Of a DNA stretch of 64,000 bases, positions 18,475 to 25,905 are shown in pieces. Source of the DNA: Kribbella qitaiheensis (GTDB lineage Bacteria; Actinomycetota; Actinomycetes; Propionibacteriales; Kribbellaceae); assembly GCF_014217565.1 (NCBI RefSeq), contig NZ_CP043661.1, positions 6,510,001-6,574,000 on the forward strand, read 5' to 3'. Position 1 is the first letter of the stretch. The number at the start of each line of letters is the position of its first letter. Below the pieces are notes generated by a model. It made no database searches and was not told the DNA's origin. It was given only the letters and a program-made list of their open reading frames with translations. Made by a program: the position numbers and the translations under genes.

Positions 18475-20319
18475 TCAGGCGGCGGGTTGCCAGACGTGTG
18501 GGCCGTGGTGGATGCGTTCCAGCGCGGCACCGCGCTCGTGCGGTGCTTCCTCGGCCAGTGCGCGTTCTCTGGCATAGGCCCGCACCAGCGGGTGGATCGT
18601 GTACAGGTCGAGCTGCCCGATACGGCTGCCACTGACTTCTGCCAGACCTCGATCGGCCAAGCCGTTCAGCAGGTCGTGCACCTGGGCCAGGGGAGCATCC
18701 AGCAGTACTGCGGTGTGCCAGACCGAGAACTCGCCGGTCAGGCCGATCGCCATCAGCCGCAGCGCTCGCCGACGCGCGGTCGGGAGCTGCTCGTAGCTCG
18801 ATTCGATCCGGGCACTGACGTCCAGGTCGCCCAGCCTCAACTGGTCGAACGGCTGCATGCCGTACGTCAGCCGGCCGACCACCTGGGTCACCGTCAGATC
18901 TGGGTTCGCGGCCAGCCTGGAGGCGACTACCCGGATGGCCAGTGGCAGCCGACCAGTTGCTGCTAGCAACGTTCGGACGGAGGCCGGCGAGTCGGAGCCG
19001 TGCCGCGGACCTGCAAGCGAGTCGAGCAACCGCACAGCCTCAGCCGTGCTGAACCCACCCAACGGGATCCGGGTCGCGCCCTCCAGTGCGGCCAGCCTGG
19101 CCCGCGAAGTCAGCAGCACGCTGCTCTTCCCACCACCGGGCAACAGCCAGCGAACCTGGTGCTCGTCGGCAACATCGTCCAGTACTACGAGCAGCTGTCG
19201 GCCGGCCACCAGGTGCCTGAAGAGCTGAGTGCGTTCGGACGGTCCGGCGGGCAGCTCGGCTTCGGTCACCCCTAGGGAGTGCAGTAGCTCGGCCAGCGCG
19301 GTCGACGGCTCCATCGGGTCCGGCGTACTGCCGGCCAGGTCCAGGTAGAGCTGTCCGTCCGGGAACTCGTCGCGGATCCGGTCAGCGACGTGCAGGGCGA
19401 GTGCGGTCTTGCCGGTTCCTGCCAGGCCGACTACAGCGGCCGTTCCGCCGCCGGCCCGTAGTACGGCGTCGAGTCGGTCGGCCATCGCGGTACGGCCGGT
19501 GAAGTCACTGGGTGCGGGTGGTAGCTGGGCCGGCGCTGTCGGCGTCGGTCGGCTGACCACCTCGACCACGGTCGGGGCGGTGAGTTCGGCGTTCTGCTCC
19601 AGGATCGCCTGGTGCAGTTCCTTCAGCTCCTCGCCCGGATCGATGCCGAGCTCTTCGGCCAGGTGGCGGCGGCAGGCGTCGTACGTCGACAGCGCCTCGG
19701 CCTGCCGGCCACAGCGGTAGAGCGCGAGCATCGAAAGTCCTCGGACCCGCTCGGAGAAGGGGTGCTGGTTGACCATCGCGGCCAGCTCCGACACCACTCT
19801 TTGATGATTGCCGCGAGCCAGTTCGGCCGTCATCAGCGCCTCGCCGGCGGCGAGGCGGGCCTCGTCGAGGCCAGGCTGCTCGATCGCGGCCAGGTATTCG
19901 GTGGCGCCGACCAGCGCGTGACCGCGCCAGAGGGCCAGCGCCGAGCGCAGCGAGGTCACCGCTTCGGCGTACCGGCCCGCGGTCAGCGCCGCGTGTCCCG
20001 TCGTGGCATGTGCCTGGAACTCGTCCAGGTCCACCCACGCCCCCGGCGCCCGCAGCAGGTAGCCGCCGCGCTGGCGGACGAGTTCGACCTGGGGGCCGAG
20101 CTGGTTGCGTAGCCGGGAGACGTAGGTCTGGATCTGGGCGTTCGAAGTGCTCGGCAGCTTGCCGCGCCAGAGCATCTCGGAGACTGTCGAATCGGAGACC
20201 ACCTGGTCGCGGCTCAGCAGCAGCGTGGCCAGCACGGTCTGGATCTTGGACCCGCCGAGGGCGAGGCGTTCACCGCCCCGGGTCACCTCGATCGGACCGA
20301 GGAGCTGGAACCTGATCAT
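18475..20319 (-). CDS. AfsR/SARP-family transcriptional regulator with NB-ARC ATPase
   Basis: 614-residue activator. An N-terminal OmpR-like winged helix (MIRFQLLGPIEVTRGGERLALGG, summarised in pieces: RFQLLGPIEV, then IQTYVSRLRNQLG) is followed by a bacterial transcriptional activation domain (WVDLDEFQAH to ELGIDPGEEL), then an NB-ARC-type NTPase with Walker A GLAGTGKTAL near residue 300 and a hhhhDD-like LLVVLDDVAD. Unlike full AfsR proteins it ends without an obvious TPR array. Such regulators bind heptameric direct repeats upstream of -10 elements. A short secreted-peptide gene lies 27 bases upstream on the same strand, and a 22-bp-spaced direct repeat precedes that gene, suggesting autoregulation. 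Target genes are unknown. Confidence 0.92.
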   Translation of the reverse strand: MIRFQLLGPIEVTRGGERLALGGSKIQTVLATLLLSRDQVVSDSTVSEMLWRGKLPSTSNAQIQTYVSRLRNQLGPQVELVRQRGGYLLRAPGAWVDLDEFQAHATTGHAALTAGRYAEAVTSLRSALALWRGHALVGATEYLAAIEQPGLDEARLAAGEALMTAELARGNHQRVVSELAAMVNQHPFSERVRGLSMLALYRCGRQAEALSTYDACRRHLAEELGIDPGEELKELHQAILEQNAELTAPTVVEVVSRPTPTAPAQLPPAPSDFTGRTAMADRLDAVLRAGGGTAAVVGLAGTGKTALALHVADRIRDEFPDGQLYLDLAGSTPDPMEPSTALAELLHSLGVTEAELPAGPSERTQLFRHLVAGRQLLVVLDDVADEHQVRWLLPGGGKSSVLLTSRARLAALEGATRIPLGGFSTAEAVRLLDSLAGPRHGSDSPASVRTLLAATGRLPLAIRVVASRLAANPDLTVTQVVGRLTYGMQPFDQLRLGDLDVSARIESSYEQLPTARRRALRLMAIGLTGEFSVWHTAVLLDAPLAQVHDLLNGLADRGLAEVSGSRIGQLDLYTIHPLVRAYARERALAEEAPHERGAALERIHHGPHVWQPAA

Positions 20320-20346
20320 CGTCGTCTCTCGGCTCGGTCGGTCCGG

Positions 20347-20526
20347 TCAGTCCCAGCAACCGATGCAGGCCGGCTGGTCCGGGCCCGCCAGCGTCACGGT
20401 TGCCGGGATTCCGGTGCTGTGGTGGTCGCCCAGCGAAGCCGCCGAGGAGATGGTCGCGCCGGCCCCCACCAGCAGGATCGCGGTGGCGACGATCGCAATT
20501 CGGGCGGTGTAGAAGACATTCTTCAC
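20347..20526 (-). CDS. Small secreted peptide, cotranscribed with the SARP regulator
   Basis: 59-codon gene with GTG start at 20526 and a strong GGGGGA ribosome site six to seven bases upstream. It encodes a basic N-terminus (MKNVFYTARIA), a hydrophobic core (IVATAILLVGAGA) and a likely signal-peptidase site near SSAAS, leaving a mature peptide of about 29 residues that contains a DHH motif and ends CIGCWD. It sits 27 bases upstream of the SARP gene on the same strand, so the two are probably one transcript. I do not recognise the family. An exported signalling peptide, or a leader peptide, are both plausible. Confidence 0.7.
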   Translation of the reverse strand: MKNVFYTARIAIVATAILLVGAGATISSAASLGDHHSTGIPATVTLAGPDQPACIGCWD

Positions 20527-20610
20527 GGTGTTTCCCCCAGCTTGGTCGTGTTTTTCTCGATGCCTCGACCTTGCCTTTGCCCGGGGGCTATGTCACCAGT
20601 ATTCGACTGT

Positions 20611-20639
20611 CCTGAAGTTACGTTGGCAACACCCTGAAG
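20611..20639 (-). promoter_or_regulatory. SARP-type direct repeat upstream of the peptide/SARP operon
   Basis: On the minus strand the heptamer CTTCAGG occurs at 20639-20633 and again at 20617-20611, exactly 22 bp apart. An AT-containing ATACTG follows about 8 bases after the second copy, in the place expected for a -10 element. Heptamers at 11- or 22-bp spacing just before a -10 are the known SARP-site layout. Confidence 0.5.
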
Positions 20640-21059
20640 GTGATCATTCGGGCGTTTGGACCGCACCGATGAGCGGTCACATCAGGGCTGCCACCCCTTG
20701 TTCACCTGGTTTTTCCAGGGCCTCTACCGGAGTCGCCAGTACGGGCCTGACCAGCGCGATCACGCACTGTGACCGATTGAGGCGTTTCTTGTGACAGGTG
20801 AATCCGGTCACTATTCGATGGTGCTGGAATTGTATTAGTCGTGAATGACCTACATTGCTGATAATTGTTCAGTTTGTTATTTCCATCTGCTTTTTGAACG
20901 TTCGACAAAATCCAATTGGTGACTATCCGGCATAGACCGGATCGGTCGCGACTCGGTCGCGACTCGGTCGCGGGTTGATCGATGCCTGATCGCCGACCGT
21001 GGTCGTCGCCGTCCGTGCTGCCCGGATCACGGAAAGTCAGAAGAACAGGCTCCGAGCCG
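20640..21059. other. Intergenic region with an AT-rich stretch and 11-bp tandem repeats
   Basis: No gene was found between the peptide gene and the LPMO gene. About 20790-20930 is strikingly AT-rich for this genome. At 20942-20972 the unit TCGGTCGCGAC is repeated nearly three times (20942, 20953, 20964). These may form the regulatory region of the LPMO gene. Confidence 0.6.
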
Positions 21060-21092
21060 TTGACAATAGAATGGAACGGTTGTTATCTATTG
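21060..21092 (+). promoter_or_regulatory. Possible promoter/operator of the LPMO gene
   Basis: TTGACA at 21060-21065 could serve as a -35, with an AT-rich TTATCTAT around 21083-21090. The same stretch forms an inverted repeat, CAATAGA (21064-21070) and TCTATTG (21086-21092), so a regulator could bind over the promoter. Confidence 0.4.
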
Positions 21093-21159
21093 CCACCGAA
21101 GGCGCCTTCCTTCCATTCCTGCCGCCCCCAGCTTCACGGGAAGAAGAAGGAGTGTCCGC

Positions 21160-21756
21160 ATGATGCGAACACGCAAACTCAGCATGGCTGGCATTGCCGT
21201 CGGCGCCCTGGCGCTGACGGTCAGTACCTCGATCCCGCTGGCCTATGGCCACGGGTACACCACCGCACCGATCAGTCGCGCGAAGAACTGTGCCAACGGC
21301 ACGGTGCAGAACTGCGGCCAGATCCAGTGGGAGCCGCAGAGCACCGAGGGGCCGAAGGGCTTCCCCGGTGCCGGACCGGCAGATGGCAAGCTCTGCTCCG
21401 CGGGGCTGTCCCAGTTCGCTCAGCTGGATGATCAGCGCGGTGGTGCCTGGCCGGCCACCCAGCTGACCGCCGGTGCGACCTACACGTTCCGGTGGCATTT
21501 GACCGCCGCCCACGCCACGACCGACTTCAAGTACTACGTCACCAAGCAGGGCTGGAACCAGAACGCCCCGCTGACCCGCTCCGCGCTCGAACTCACGCCG
21601 TTCCTGACCGTTCCGATGGGTGGCGCCCGCCCGGCGTACGACGTGGCGCACGCCGGCACGCTGCCGAACCGGACCGGTCGGCACATGATCCTCGCGGTCT
21701 GGACGATCGCCGACACGGCGAACGCCTTCTATCAGTGCTCCGACGTCAGGTTCTGA
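21160..21756 (+). CDS. Secreted lytic polysaccharide monooxygenase, AA10 family
   Basis: Copper-dependent LPMO of family AA10 that oxidatively cleaves chitin or cellulose outside the cell. A Sec signal peptide ends before H31 (AYG/HGYTTAP), so the mature protein begins with the copper-binding histidine; the second histidine of the brace is probably H118 in TAAHATTDF. Further family blocks are HGYTTAPISR, CGQIQWEPQS and the C-terminal FYQCSDVRF. At 198 residues it is a single catalytic domain with no carbohydrate-binding module. ATG 21160 and 21163 both follow an AAGGAG site. Overall pattern favours chitin activity, but substrate was not determined. Confidence 0.95.
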   Translation: MMRTRKLSMAGIAVGALALTVSTSIPLAYGHGYTTAPISRAKNCANGTVQNCGQIQWEPQSTEGPKGFPGAGPADGKLCSAGLSQFAQLDDQRGGAWPATQLTAGATYTFRWHLTAAHATTDFKYYVTKQGWNQNAPLTRSALELTPFLTVPMGGARPAYDVAHAGTLPNRTGRHMILAVWTIADTANAFYQCSDVRF

Positions 21757-21816
21757 CCCACCTGTTCCCCTTACGGACCCTCGAGTTCGGGTTTGGTCAA
21801 TAACTTTCCTGGGCAA

Positions 21817-21858
21817 GGCACTCCTTGAAACCTTCCGCCCCGAGTTTCAAGGAGTGCC
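21817..21858 (+). promoter_or_regulatory. Perfect stem-loop enclosing the Shine-Dalgarno of the next gene
   Basis: GGCACTCCTTGAAAC at 21817-21831 pairs perfectly with 21844-21858 across a 12-base loop. The 3' arm contains AAGGAG (21849-21854), the ribosome site for ATG 21863. The structure lies about 60 bases after the LPMO stop, so it may act as a terminator, as a translational switch, or as both. Confidence 0.8.
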
Positions 21859-21862
21859 GCCC

Positions 21863-22366
21863 ATGAAGTCCCTTCTTCGCCGCGTCCTCGTGCCCGCCGC
21901 CGCGCTGATCGTCGGGCTGCTGCCCGGTGTGATCGCGATCGAGCAGGCGTCGGCCGTCACCAAGCTGAGCCAGTCCACGGCCGCCTCGATCCTGAGCGCC
22001 GCCGGTATCACGTGGTCCTCGTCGGGCGGGTGCACGACCCGGTCGAACTCGAGTTGCACCTCCTTCGAGCAGATCAACGACAGCACCGTCTACGGCGTAC
22101 GGACGCTGAAGCAGGCCAGCGGCTGCGCGATCAACATCACCGGTGGTACCGAGGTCGGCCACGCCTCGGGCACGTACAGCCACTACAACGGGTACAAGGT
22201 GGACATCAGCAAGTACACCTGCGTCGGCAACTACATCCACAACAACTTCACCCGGATCGCCAATCGTGGCGACGGGTACGCGCAGTGGCGGGCCGCCTCG
22301 GGCAACATCTACGCCGACGAACTCAGCCATTGGGACATCACCTACTACAACTGCGGCGGCTGCTGA
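21863..22366 (+). CDS. Secreted M15-like zinc peptidase, predicted
   Basis: 167-residue exported protein. The signal peptide (MKSLLRRVLVPAAALIVGLL to QASA) is followed by a cysteine-rich small domain. The arrangement H107-x6-D114 in SHYNGYKVDI plus H156 in SHWDITYY matches the zinc-ligand spacing of M15 peptidases (SxHxxGxxxD and a late H). M15 enzymes cleave peptidoglycan cross-links or peptide stems. Overall similarity beyond these motifs is weak, so it could be a divergent or inactive relative. ATG 21863 has AAGGAG at 7-8 bases; a GTG at 21854 overlaps that site and is rejected. It is downstream of the LPMO gene; both are exported. Confidence 0.6.
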   Translation: MKSLLRRVLVPAAALIVGLLPGVIAIEQASAVTKLSQSTAASILSAAGITWSSSGGCTTRSNSSCTSFEQINDSTVYGVRTLKQASGCAINITGGTEVGHASGTYSHYNGYKVDISKYTCVGNYIHNNFTRIANRGDGYAQWRAASGNIYADELSHWDITYYNCGGC

Positions 22367-22394
22367 GCGCGGCGCACCGTAGTGCTAGCAGTCC

Positions 22395-22427
22395 GTGCCC
22401 GTCCGGGGTGAGGCCCTGGGCGGGCAC
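22395..22427 (+). terminator. Stem-loop after the M15-like gene
   Basis: GTGCCCGTCC (22395-22404) pairs with GGGCGGGCAC (22418-22427), ten pairs including one wobble, with a 13-base loop. It lies 28 bases after the peptidase stop. There is no U tract. Confidence 0.6.
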
Positions 22428-22454
22428 GGTGCCGTGCAGGCTAGGCTTGCGGTC

Positions 22455-22748
22455 GTGACTCCATTGCTTTCCGGCCACACCTTGCTGGTGTTCGTCGGCA
22501 TCCCCGCACTGGTCATCGCGGTGGTGGCGCTGCTCGTGTTCGCATCGTCGATCGCGAGTGGTCCGCGCTACCGTCCGGGCCTGTCCTGGTGGGCTCCGCC
22601 GGTCTGGATCGGCGGCCCCGAGCCGGTCAAGCCGAACCCGGCGAACCTGCCCGAGCTGCCGACCGCGTCCACGCCGGCGACTGGTACCCCCGCGACCGCC
22701 GGCACCGGCATCGCCCGCACGACCGGAGGCGCAAGTGCCAGCTGGTGA
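22455..22748 (+). CDS. CtaJ-like small membrane protein (aa3 cytochrome oxidase subunit family)
   Basis: 97-residue membrane protein with one long hydrophobic helix (LLVFVGIPALVIAVVALLVF) near the N-terminus, followed by a cytosolic proline-rich tail (GPRYRPGLSWWAPPVWIGGP, then a PATGTPATAG region). This N-terminal pattern and its pairing with a DUF5130 gene match the actinobacterial proteins annotated as aa3-type oxidase subunit CtaJ. GTG 22455 is chosen because it starts just before the helix. TAGGCT at 22442-22447 lies where a -10 for a leaderless transcript would be, and no ribosome site is seen. The functional role is taken from family knowledge. Confidence 0.65.
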   Translation: MTPLLSGHTLLVFVGIPALVIAVVALLVFASSIASGPRYRPGLSWWAPPVWIGGPEPVKPNPANLPELPTASTPATGTPATAGTGIARTTGGASASW

Positions 22749-23133
22749 CGCATTCACCCCGGAGCAGCTCTACGACATCGAGCGCGCGGTCCGGCACGCG
22801 GAAGCGTCCTCGGGCCTGCACTTCTCCGTGTACGTCGGTGGCGCCGACTCCGAGACCCGGCCGTTCGCGCTCGAACTGCTGAACGAGTTGCCGGACCCCG
22901 ACCACAGCGTCCTCGTGTACGTCGACCCGGCCGGCCGGCGGCTCGAGATCGTCACCGGTTCGCAGGCGCGGCGGCAGCTCACCGACACCGAGGCCGGCCT
23001 GGCCGCGCTGGCGATGCAGACCTCGTTCGCCACCGGTGATCTCGCCGGCGGTCTGGTCACCGGTGTCCAGCAGCTCGGGACCCACGCGCACCAGGCGCCG
23101 CTGCTGCACGCCAACGAGCCGCACAAGCAATAG
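22735..23133 (+). CDS. DUF5130 family protein
   Basis: 132-residue soluble protein with the typical DUF5130 course: FTPEQLYDIERAVRHAE at the start, FSVYVGG, HSVLVYVDP, RRLEIVTG and a GDLAGGLVTG block near the end. The GTG at 22735 follows GGAGG and overlaps the end of the CtaJ-like gene by 14 bases, so the two are translationally coupled, as in many actinobacteria. It resembles TPM-domain proteins in outline, but its function is not known. Confidence 0.85.
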   Translation: MPAGDAFTPEQLYDIERAVRHAEASSGLHFSVYVGGADSETRPFALELLNELPDPDHSVLVYVDPAGRRLEIVTGSQARRQLTDTEAGLAALAMQTSFATGDLAGGLVTGVQQLGTHAHQAPLLHANEPHKQ

Positions 23134-23136
23134 ATC

Positions 23137-23734
23137 TTGCCCGCGCTGGAGCCTCGCCGACTCGCGGTGGACGAGCTGGTACTGCGCCCGTTCACGGCCG
23201 ACGACGAGCCGGCCCGTGGCGGTGGCGCTCGAGGATCCGGGCATCCTTCGCTGGACAGCCGGTACCGCGGTACTGCGGACGCCGGCCGACCAGCGCGCGC
23301 TGAAGTGGCTCGAAACCCGGATCGACGGGTGGGCCCGAAGCAACGCGGTCTTCGCGGTCGCCGACGCCGGTACGGATCAGGTGCTCGGCTCTGTCACTCT
23401 CAGGGATGTGAACCGGGTGCCGGATCAGGCGGTCTGCGCCTACTGGGTCAGCCCGATCGCCCGCGGCCGCCGCATCGCCGGCCGTGCCCTGGACGCGGCT
23501 GCGCTGTGGGCCTTCGGCCCGGCTTCTGCGGGCGGCCTCGGTCTGCATCGGCTGTCCCTTGACCATGCCTTGGTGAACGAGGGCTCCTGCAAGGTCGCTA
23601 CCCAGGCCGGCTTCCTTCTCGAAGGGACCATGCGCGACTACTACGTCGAGCTCGACGGCCGCCGCCACGACTCCCATCTGCACGCCCGTCTCGCCACCGA
23701 TGACGGTTCGCACCTTCCTTTCGGCCCACGATGA
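23137..23734 (+). pseudogene. GNAT-family acetyltransferase, frameshifted
   Basis: The N-terminal part (LAVDELVLRPFTADDEPA) is in one frame and the rest (VAVALEDPGILRWTAG onwards, with RGRRIAGRALDAAALWAF as the acetyl-CoA-binding region) is in the next. Removing one C near 23215 would restore a normal 198-residue RimJ/RimL-like GNAT enzyme, so this is either a real one-base insertion or a sequencing error. The start is a TTG at 23137 with poor ribosome-site support, directly after the DUF5130 stop. If the gene is intact the product would acetylate an amino group of unknown substrate. Confidence 0.75.
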
Positions 23735-23740
23735 CGGCTT

Positions 23741-23769
23741 GTAGAGCGCGCGTAGAACTCGTGTAGAAC
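23741..23769 (+). promoter_or_regulatory. Three heptamer repeats with 11-bp period, SARP-site geometry
   Basis: GTAGAGC (23741-23747), GTAGAAC (23752-23758) and GTAGAAC (23763-23769) are spaced exactly 11 bp apart. This is the layout of SARP-binding sites. They lie 56 bases upstream of the LuxR-type gene, the first gene of the injection-system locus. The MalT/SARP regulator at 56591-59389 is the obvious candidate to bind here. Confidence 0.55.
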
Positions 23770-23824
23770 CGGCGTGGAGCGGGGTGCGGGACGGTAGGGG
23801 CCTTGTCCTTGGGGAGGGGTTCCG

Positions 23825-24451
23825 ATGAGTGTGCCGATCTTGACCTACGTCCACGGCAGTGATCCGATCTCGCGGGCGGGGGTGATCAGCCAGCTCCGGG
23901 CCCGGCCCGAGATCCGTCTCGTCAGCGAGATGGAAGTGGACGAAGCGGCCGTCGCGCTCGTCGTCACGGACGTTCTCGACGAGGAGACCGCCCGGGCGAT
24001 GCGGGCCCTGCGTCGCGGTGAGACGCCGCGGCTGCTGCTGGTCGCGACCGTGCTCGACGAGGCCGCACTGGTGGTCGCCGCGGAGATCGGGGTCGGTGGC
24101 CTGCTGCGCCGGATCGACGCGACCCCGGAGGCGCTGGTCCGGACGATCACGCGGGTAGCGACCGGCGACGGCGAGATCCCGTCCGACCTGCTCGGCCGGC
24201 TGATGGAACAGCTCGGCCGGCTGCAGCGCCAGGTGCTGGCGCCCCGCGGTCTGACCTTCACCGGCCTCAGTCCGCGCGAGGTCGACGTACTGCGCCTGGT
24301 GGCGGACGGACTCGACACCGGCGAGATCGCCGACTCGCTCAACTACAGCGAACGTACGGTGAAGAACGTCCTGCACGAACTCACCACGCGGCTCCAGCTC
24401 CGCAACCGCTCGCACGCCGTCGCGTACGCCGTCCGCGAGGGACTGATCTAG
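23825..24451 (+). CDS. LuxR-family response-regulator-like transcription factor
   Basis: 208-residue regulator with an N-terminal receiver-like domain and a C-terminal LuxR helix-turn-helix (LSPREVDVLRLVADGLDTG, then ERTVKNVLHELTTRL). The receiver half is atypical: an HGSDP acidic pocket remnant is present, but there is no confident phospho-acceptor aspartate at the end of strand 3, so it may be phosphorylation-independent. A GGGGAGGGG ribosome site precedes ATG 23825. The gene is convergent with and overlaps the dynamin gene by four bases. Very similar orphan LuxR regulators are known beside actinomycete contractile-injection loci, and that is its likely role here. Confidence 0.85.
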   Translation: MSVPILTYVHGSDPISRAGVISQLRARPEIRLVSEMEVDEAAVALVVTDVLDEETARAMRALRRGETPRLLLVATVLDEAALVVAAEIGVGGLLRRIDATPEALVRTITRVATGDGEIPSDLLGRLMEQLGRLQRQVLAPRGLTFTGLSPREVDVLRLVADGLDTGEIADSLNYSERTVKNVLHELTTRLQLRNRSHAVAYAVREGLI

Positions 24452-25905
24452 CCGGCGAGCAGGCCCTCCAGCGTCCGGGTGGCTACCCGGGCGGCGAGTT
24501 GGGCCGGGCGGCTGGTGAGCGGGTGGTTCGCGAAGCCTTGCCAGGAGGACAAAGCGGCCAGGGCTGCTTGCCGTACGTCGTCCTCGCCTGCGTCCTCCGG
24601 CAGTCCGAGCCGCGAGGTCGGGCCGTGCCCGGAGCCGCCGAGCAGTCGGTCGAGCTGCTCGGTCCGCTCGGGCTTCAGCGTGATTCCGCCCGACCTCAGG
24701 TCGGACAGCAGCCGGATCTCCTGGAACTCGTGCGCTCCGGCGCCGATCTCCTCCAACCGGGCCTGGAGTCCGGGCTCGAAGTTCCCGGAGCGGAGGAGGT
24801 CGGTGAGTGCGGCGACCGCGGAGTACGCCTTGAGGACCCGGCTGCGGGCCTCGAACTGACGGACCAGGATCGCCCGGAGCCGGTTGAGCCCGCTGCGTTC
24901 GGTCAACTCCGTGCTCAGCTCGGACGAGGTCGACACGACGCCGCTCCGGATCAGCTCGACACTCAGACGTACGCCGTACAGGCCGAGTCGTCCGAGCAGG
25001 TGTTCGCGTTCGAGCTCGGTGACGGGCAGGCCGCTCGGCGTCGAGGCGAACCGGTCGGCGGTCAGCAGCAACTCGGAGACCTCGTCGACGGGCGCGTGGG
25101 CGATCGCGGCCAGCAACGCGTACTCCGCCTCGCGCAAGGTGGTCGCCGTGTGGCCGAGCAATCCGTTGACCGGCACGATCACCGGGCACAGCCGGTGCAG
25201 TCTCGGTTCGGCCTCGTACCGTTTGGCGACCCGCTCGGCGACCTCCATCGAGTCGAGCCGGCAGGAACCGATCTCGTCGGCCCGGGACAGCACGCCGATC
25301 GCGTTCATCGGCGTACCGTGCGCCAGTTCGTCGTCGTGGAACGACTCGAGGAACCGGATGTCGCTGGAGTGCGTGTGGCGGAGCAGGTAGAGGATCGCGT
25401 CCGCCACCGGCACCCGGCCGTCGTCGGCGGCCAGCACCCGTTGGGTCCGCGCGGACACGTCGGCCGAGATCGACGCGATGCCAGGGGTGTCGAGGATGGT
25501 CAGCTCGCGCAGCCGGCTGGTCGGCCAGCCGACCTCGAGATGGTCGACGTCGGACGGCTGCAAGCCGCCGAGATCCACCTGCAGGGCACCGCCGTCACGA
25601 TCGTACGGGCGTTCGCGCGGCTCGCCCTCGATCGGGAACAGGGTCGCGTGCGGACGGTCGTCGAGGGAGTACCAGGTGACGATCTGGGTGCACTCGCCGG
25701 CGTCGGTCGGCGCCAGTTCCTCACCCAGCAAGGCATTCAGCAGGGTGGACTTGCCGGCCTTCACCTTGCCTGCGATCGCCAGCCGGAGTGGTCCGGTCAG
25801 CCGGGCGCGGATCTCGTCGAGCTGTTGCCGGTCGTCGTCGGTCCCGGCCGCGCGCTGGGCGTCGTCGATGACGGCGAGGATGTCTGCCGACAGATCGTCG
25901 GTCAA
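24448..25905 (-). CDS. Dynamin-like GTPase (no membrane segment)
   Basis: 485-residue large GTPase of the bacterial dynamin-like family. Walker A GKVKAGKST is at residues 46-54, with a switch region threonine in ECTQIV and DTPG at 139-142; the remaining 300 residues are predicted helical without a clear transmembrane paddle. It forms a four-base overlap (start of this gene within the end of the next upstream gene) with a second dynamin at 25902-28160, so the two are made together and may form a heteromeric pair, as with other bacterial dynamin pairs. Position at the edge of the injection-system locus suggests a membrane-remodelling or repair role. That role is inference. Confidence 0.88.
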   Translation of the reverse strand: MTDDLSADILAVIDDAQRAAGTDDDRQQLDEIRARLTGPLRLAIAGKVKAGKSTLLNALLGEELAPTDAGECTQIVTWYSLDDRPHATLFPIEGEPRERPYDRDGGALQVDLGGLQPSDVDHLEVGWPTSRLRELTILDTPGIASISADVSARTQRVLAADDGRVPVADAILYLLRHTHSSDIRFLESFHDDELAHGTPMNAIGVLSRADEIGSCRLDSMEVAERVAKRYEAEPRLHRLCPVIVPVNGLLGHTATTLREAEYALLAAIAHAPVDEVSELLLTADRFASTPSGLPVTELEREHLLGRLGLYGVRLSVELIRSGVVSTSSELSTELTERSGLNRLRAILVRQFEARSRVLKAYSAVAALTDLLRSGNFEPGLQARLEEIGAGAHEFQEIRLLSDLRSGGITLKPERTEQLDRLLGGSGHGPTSRLGLPEDAGEDDVRQAALAALSSWQGFANHPLTSRPAQLAARVATRTLEGLLAG

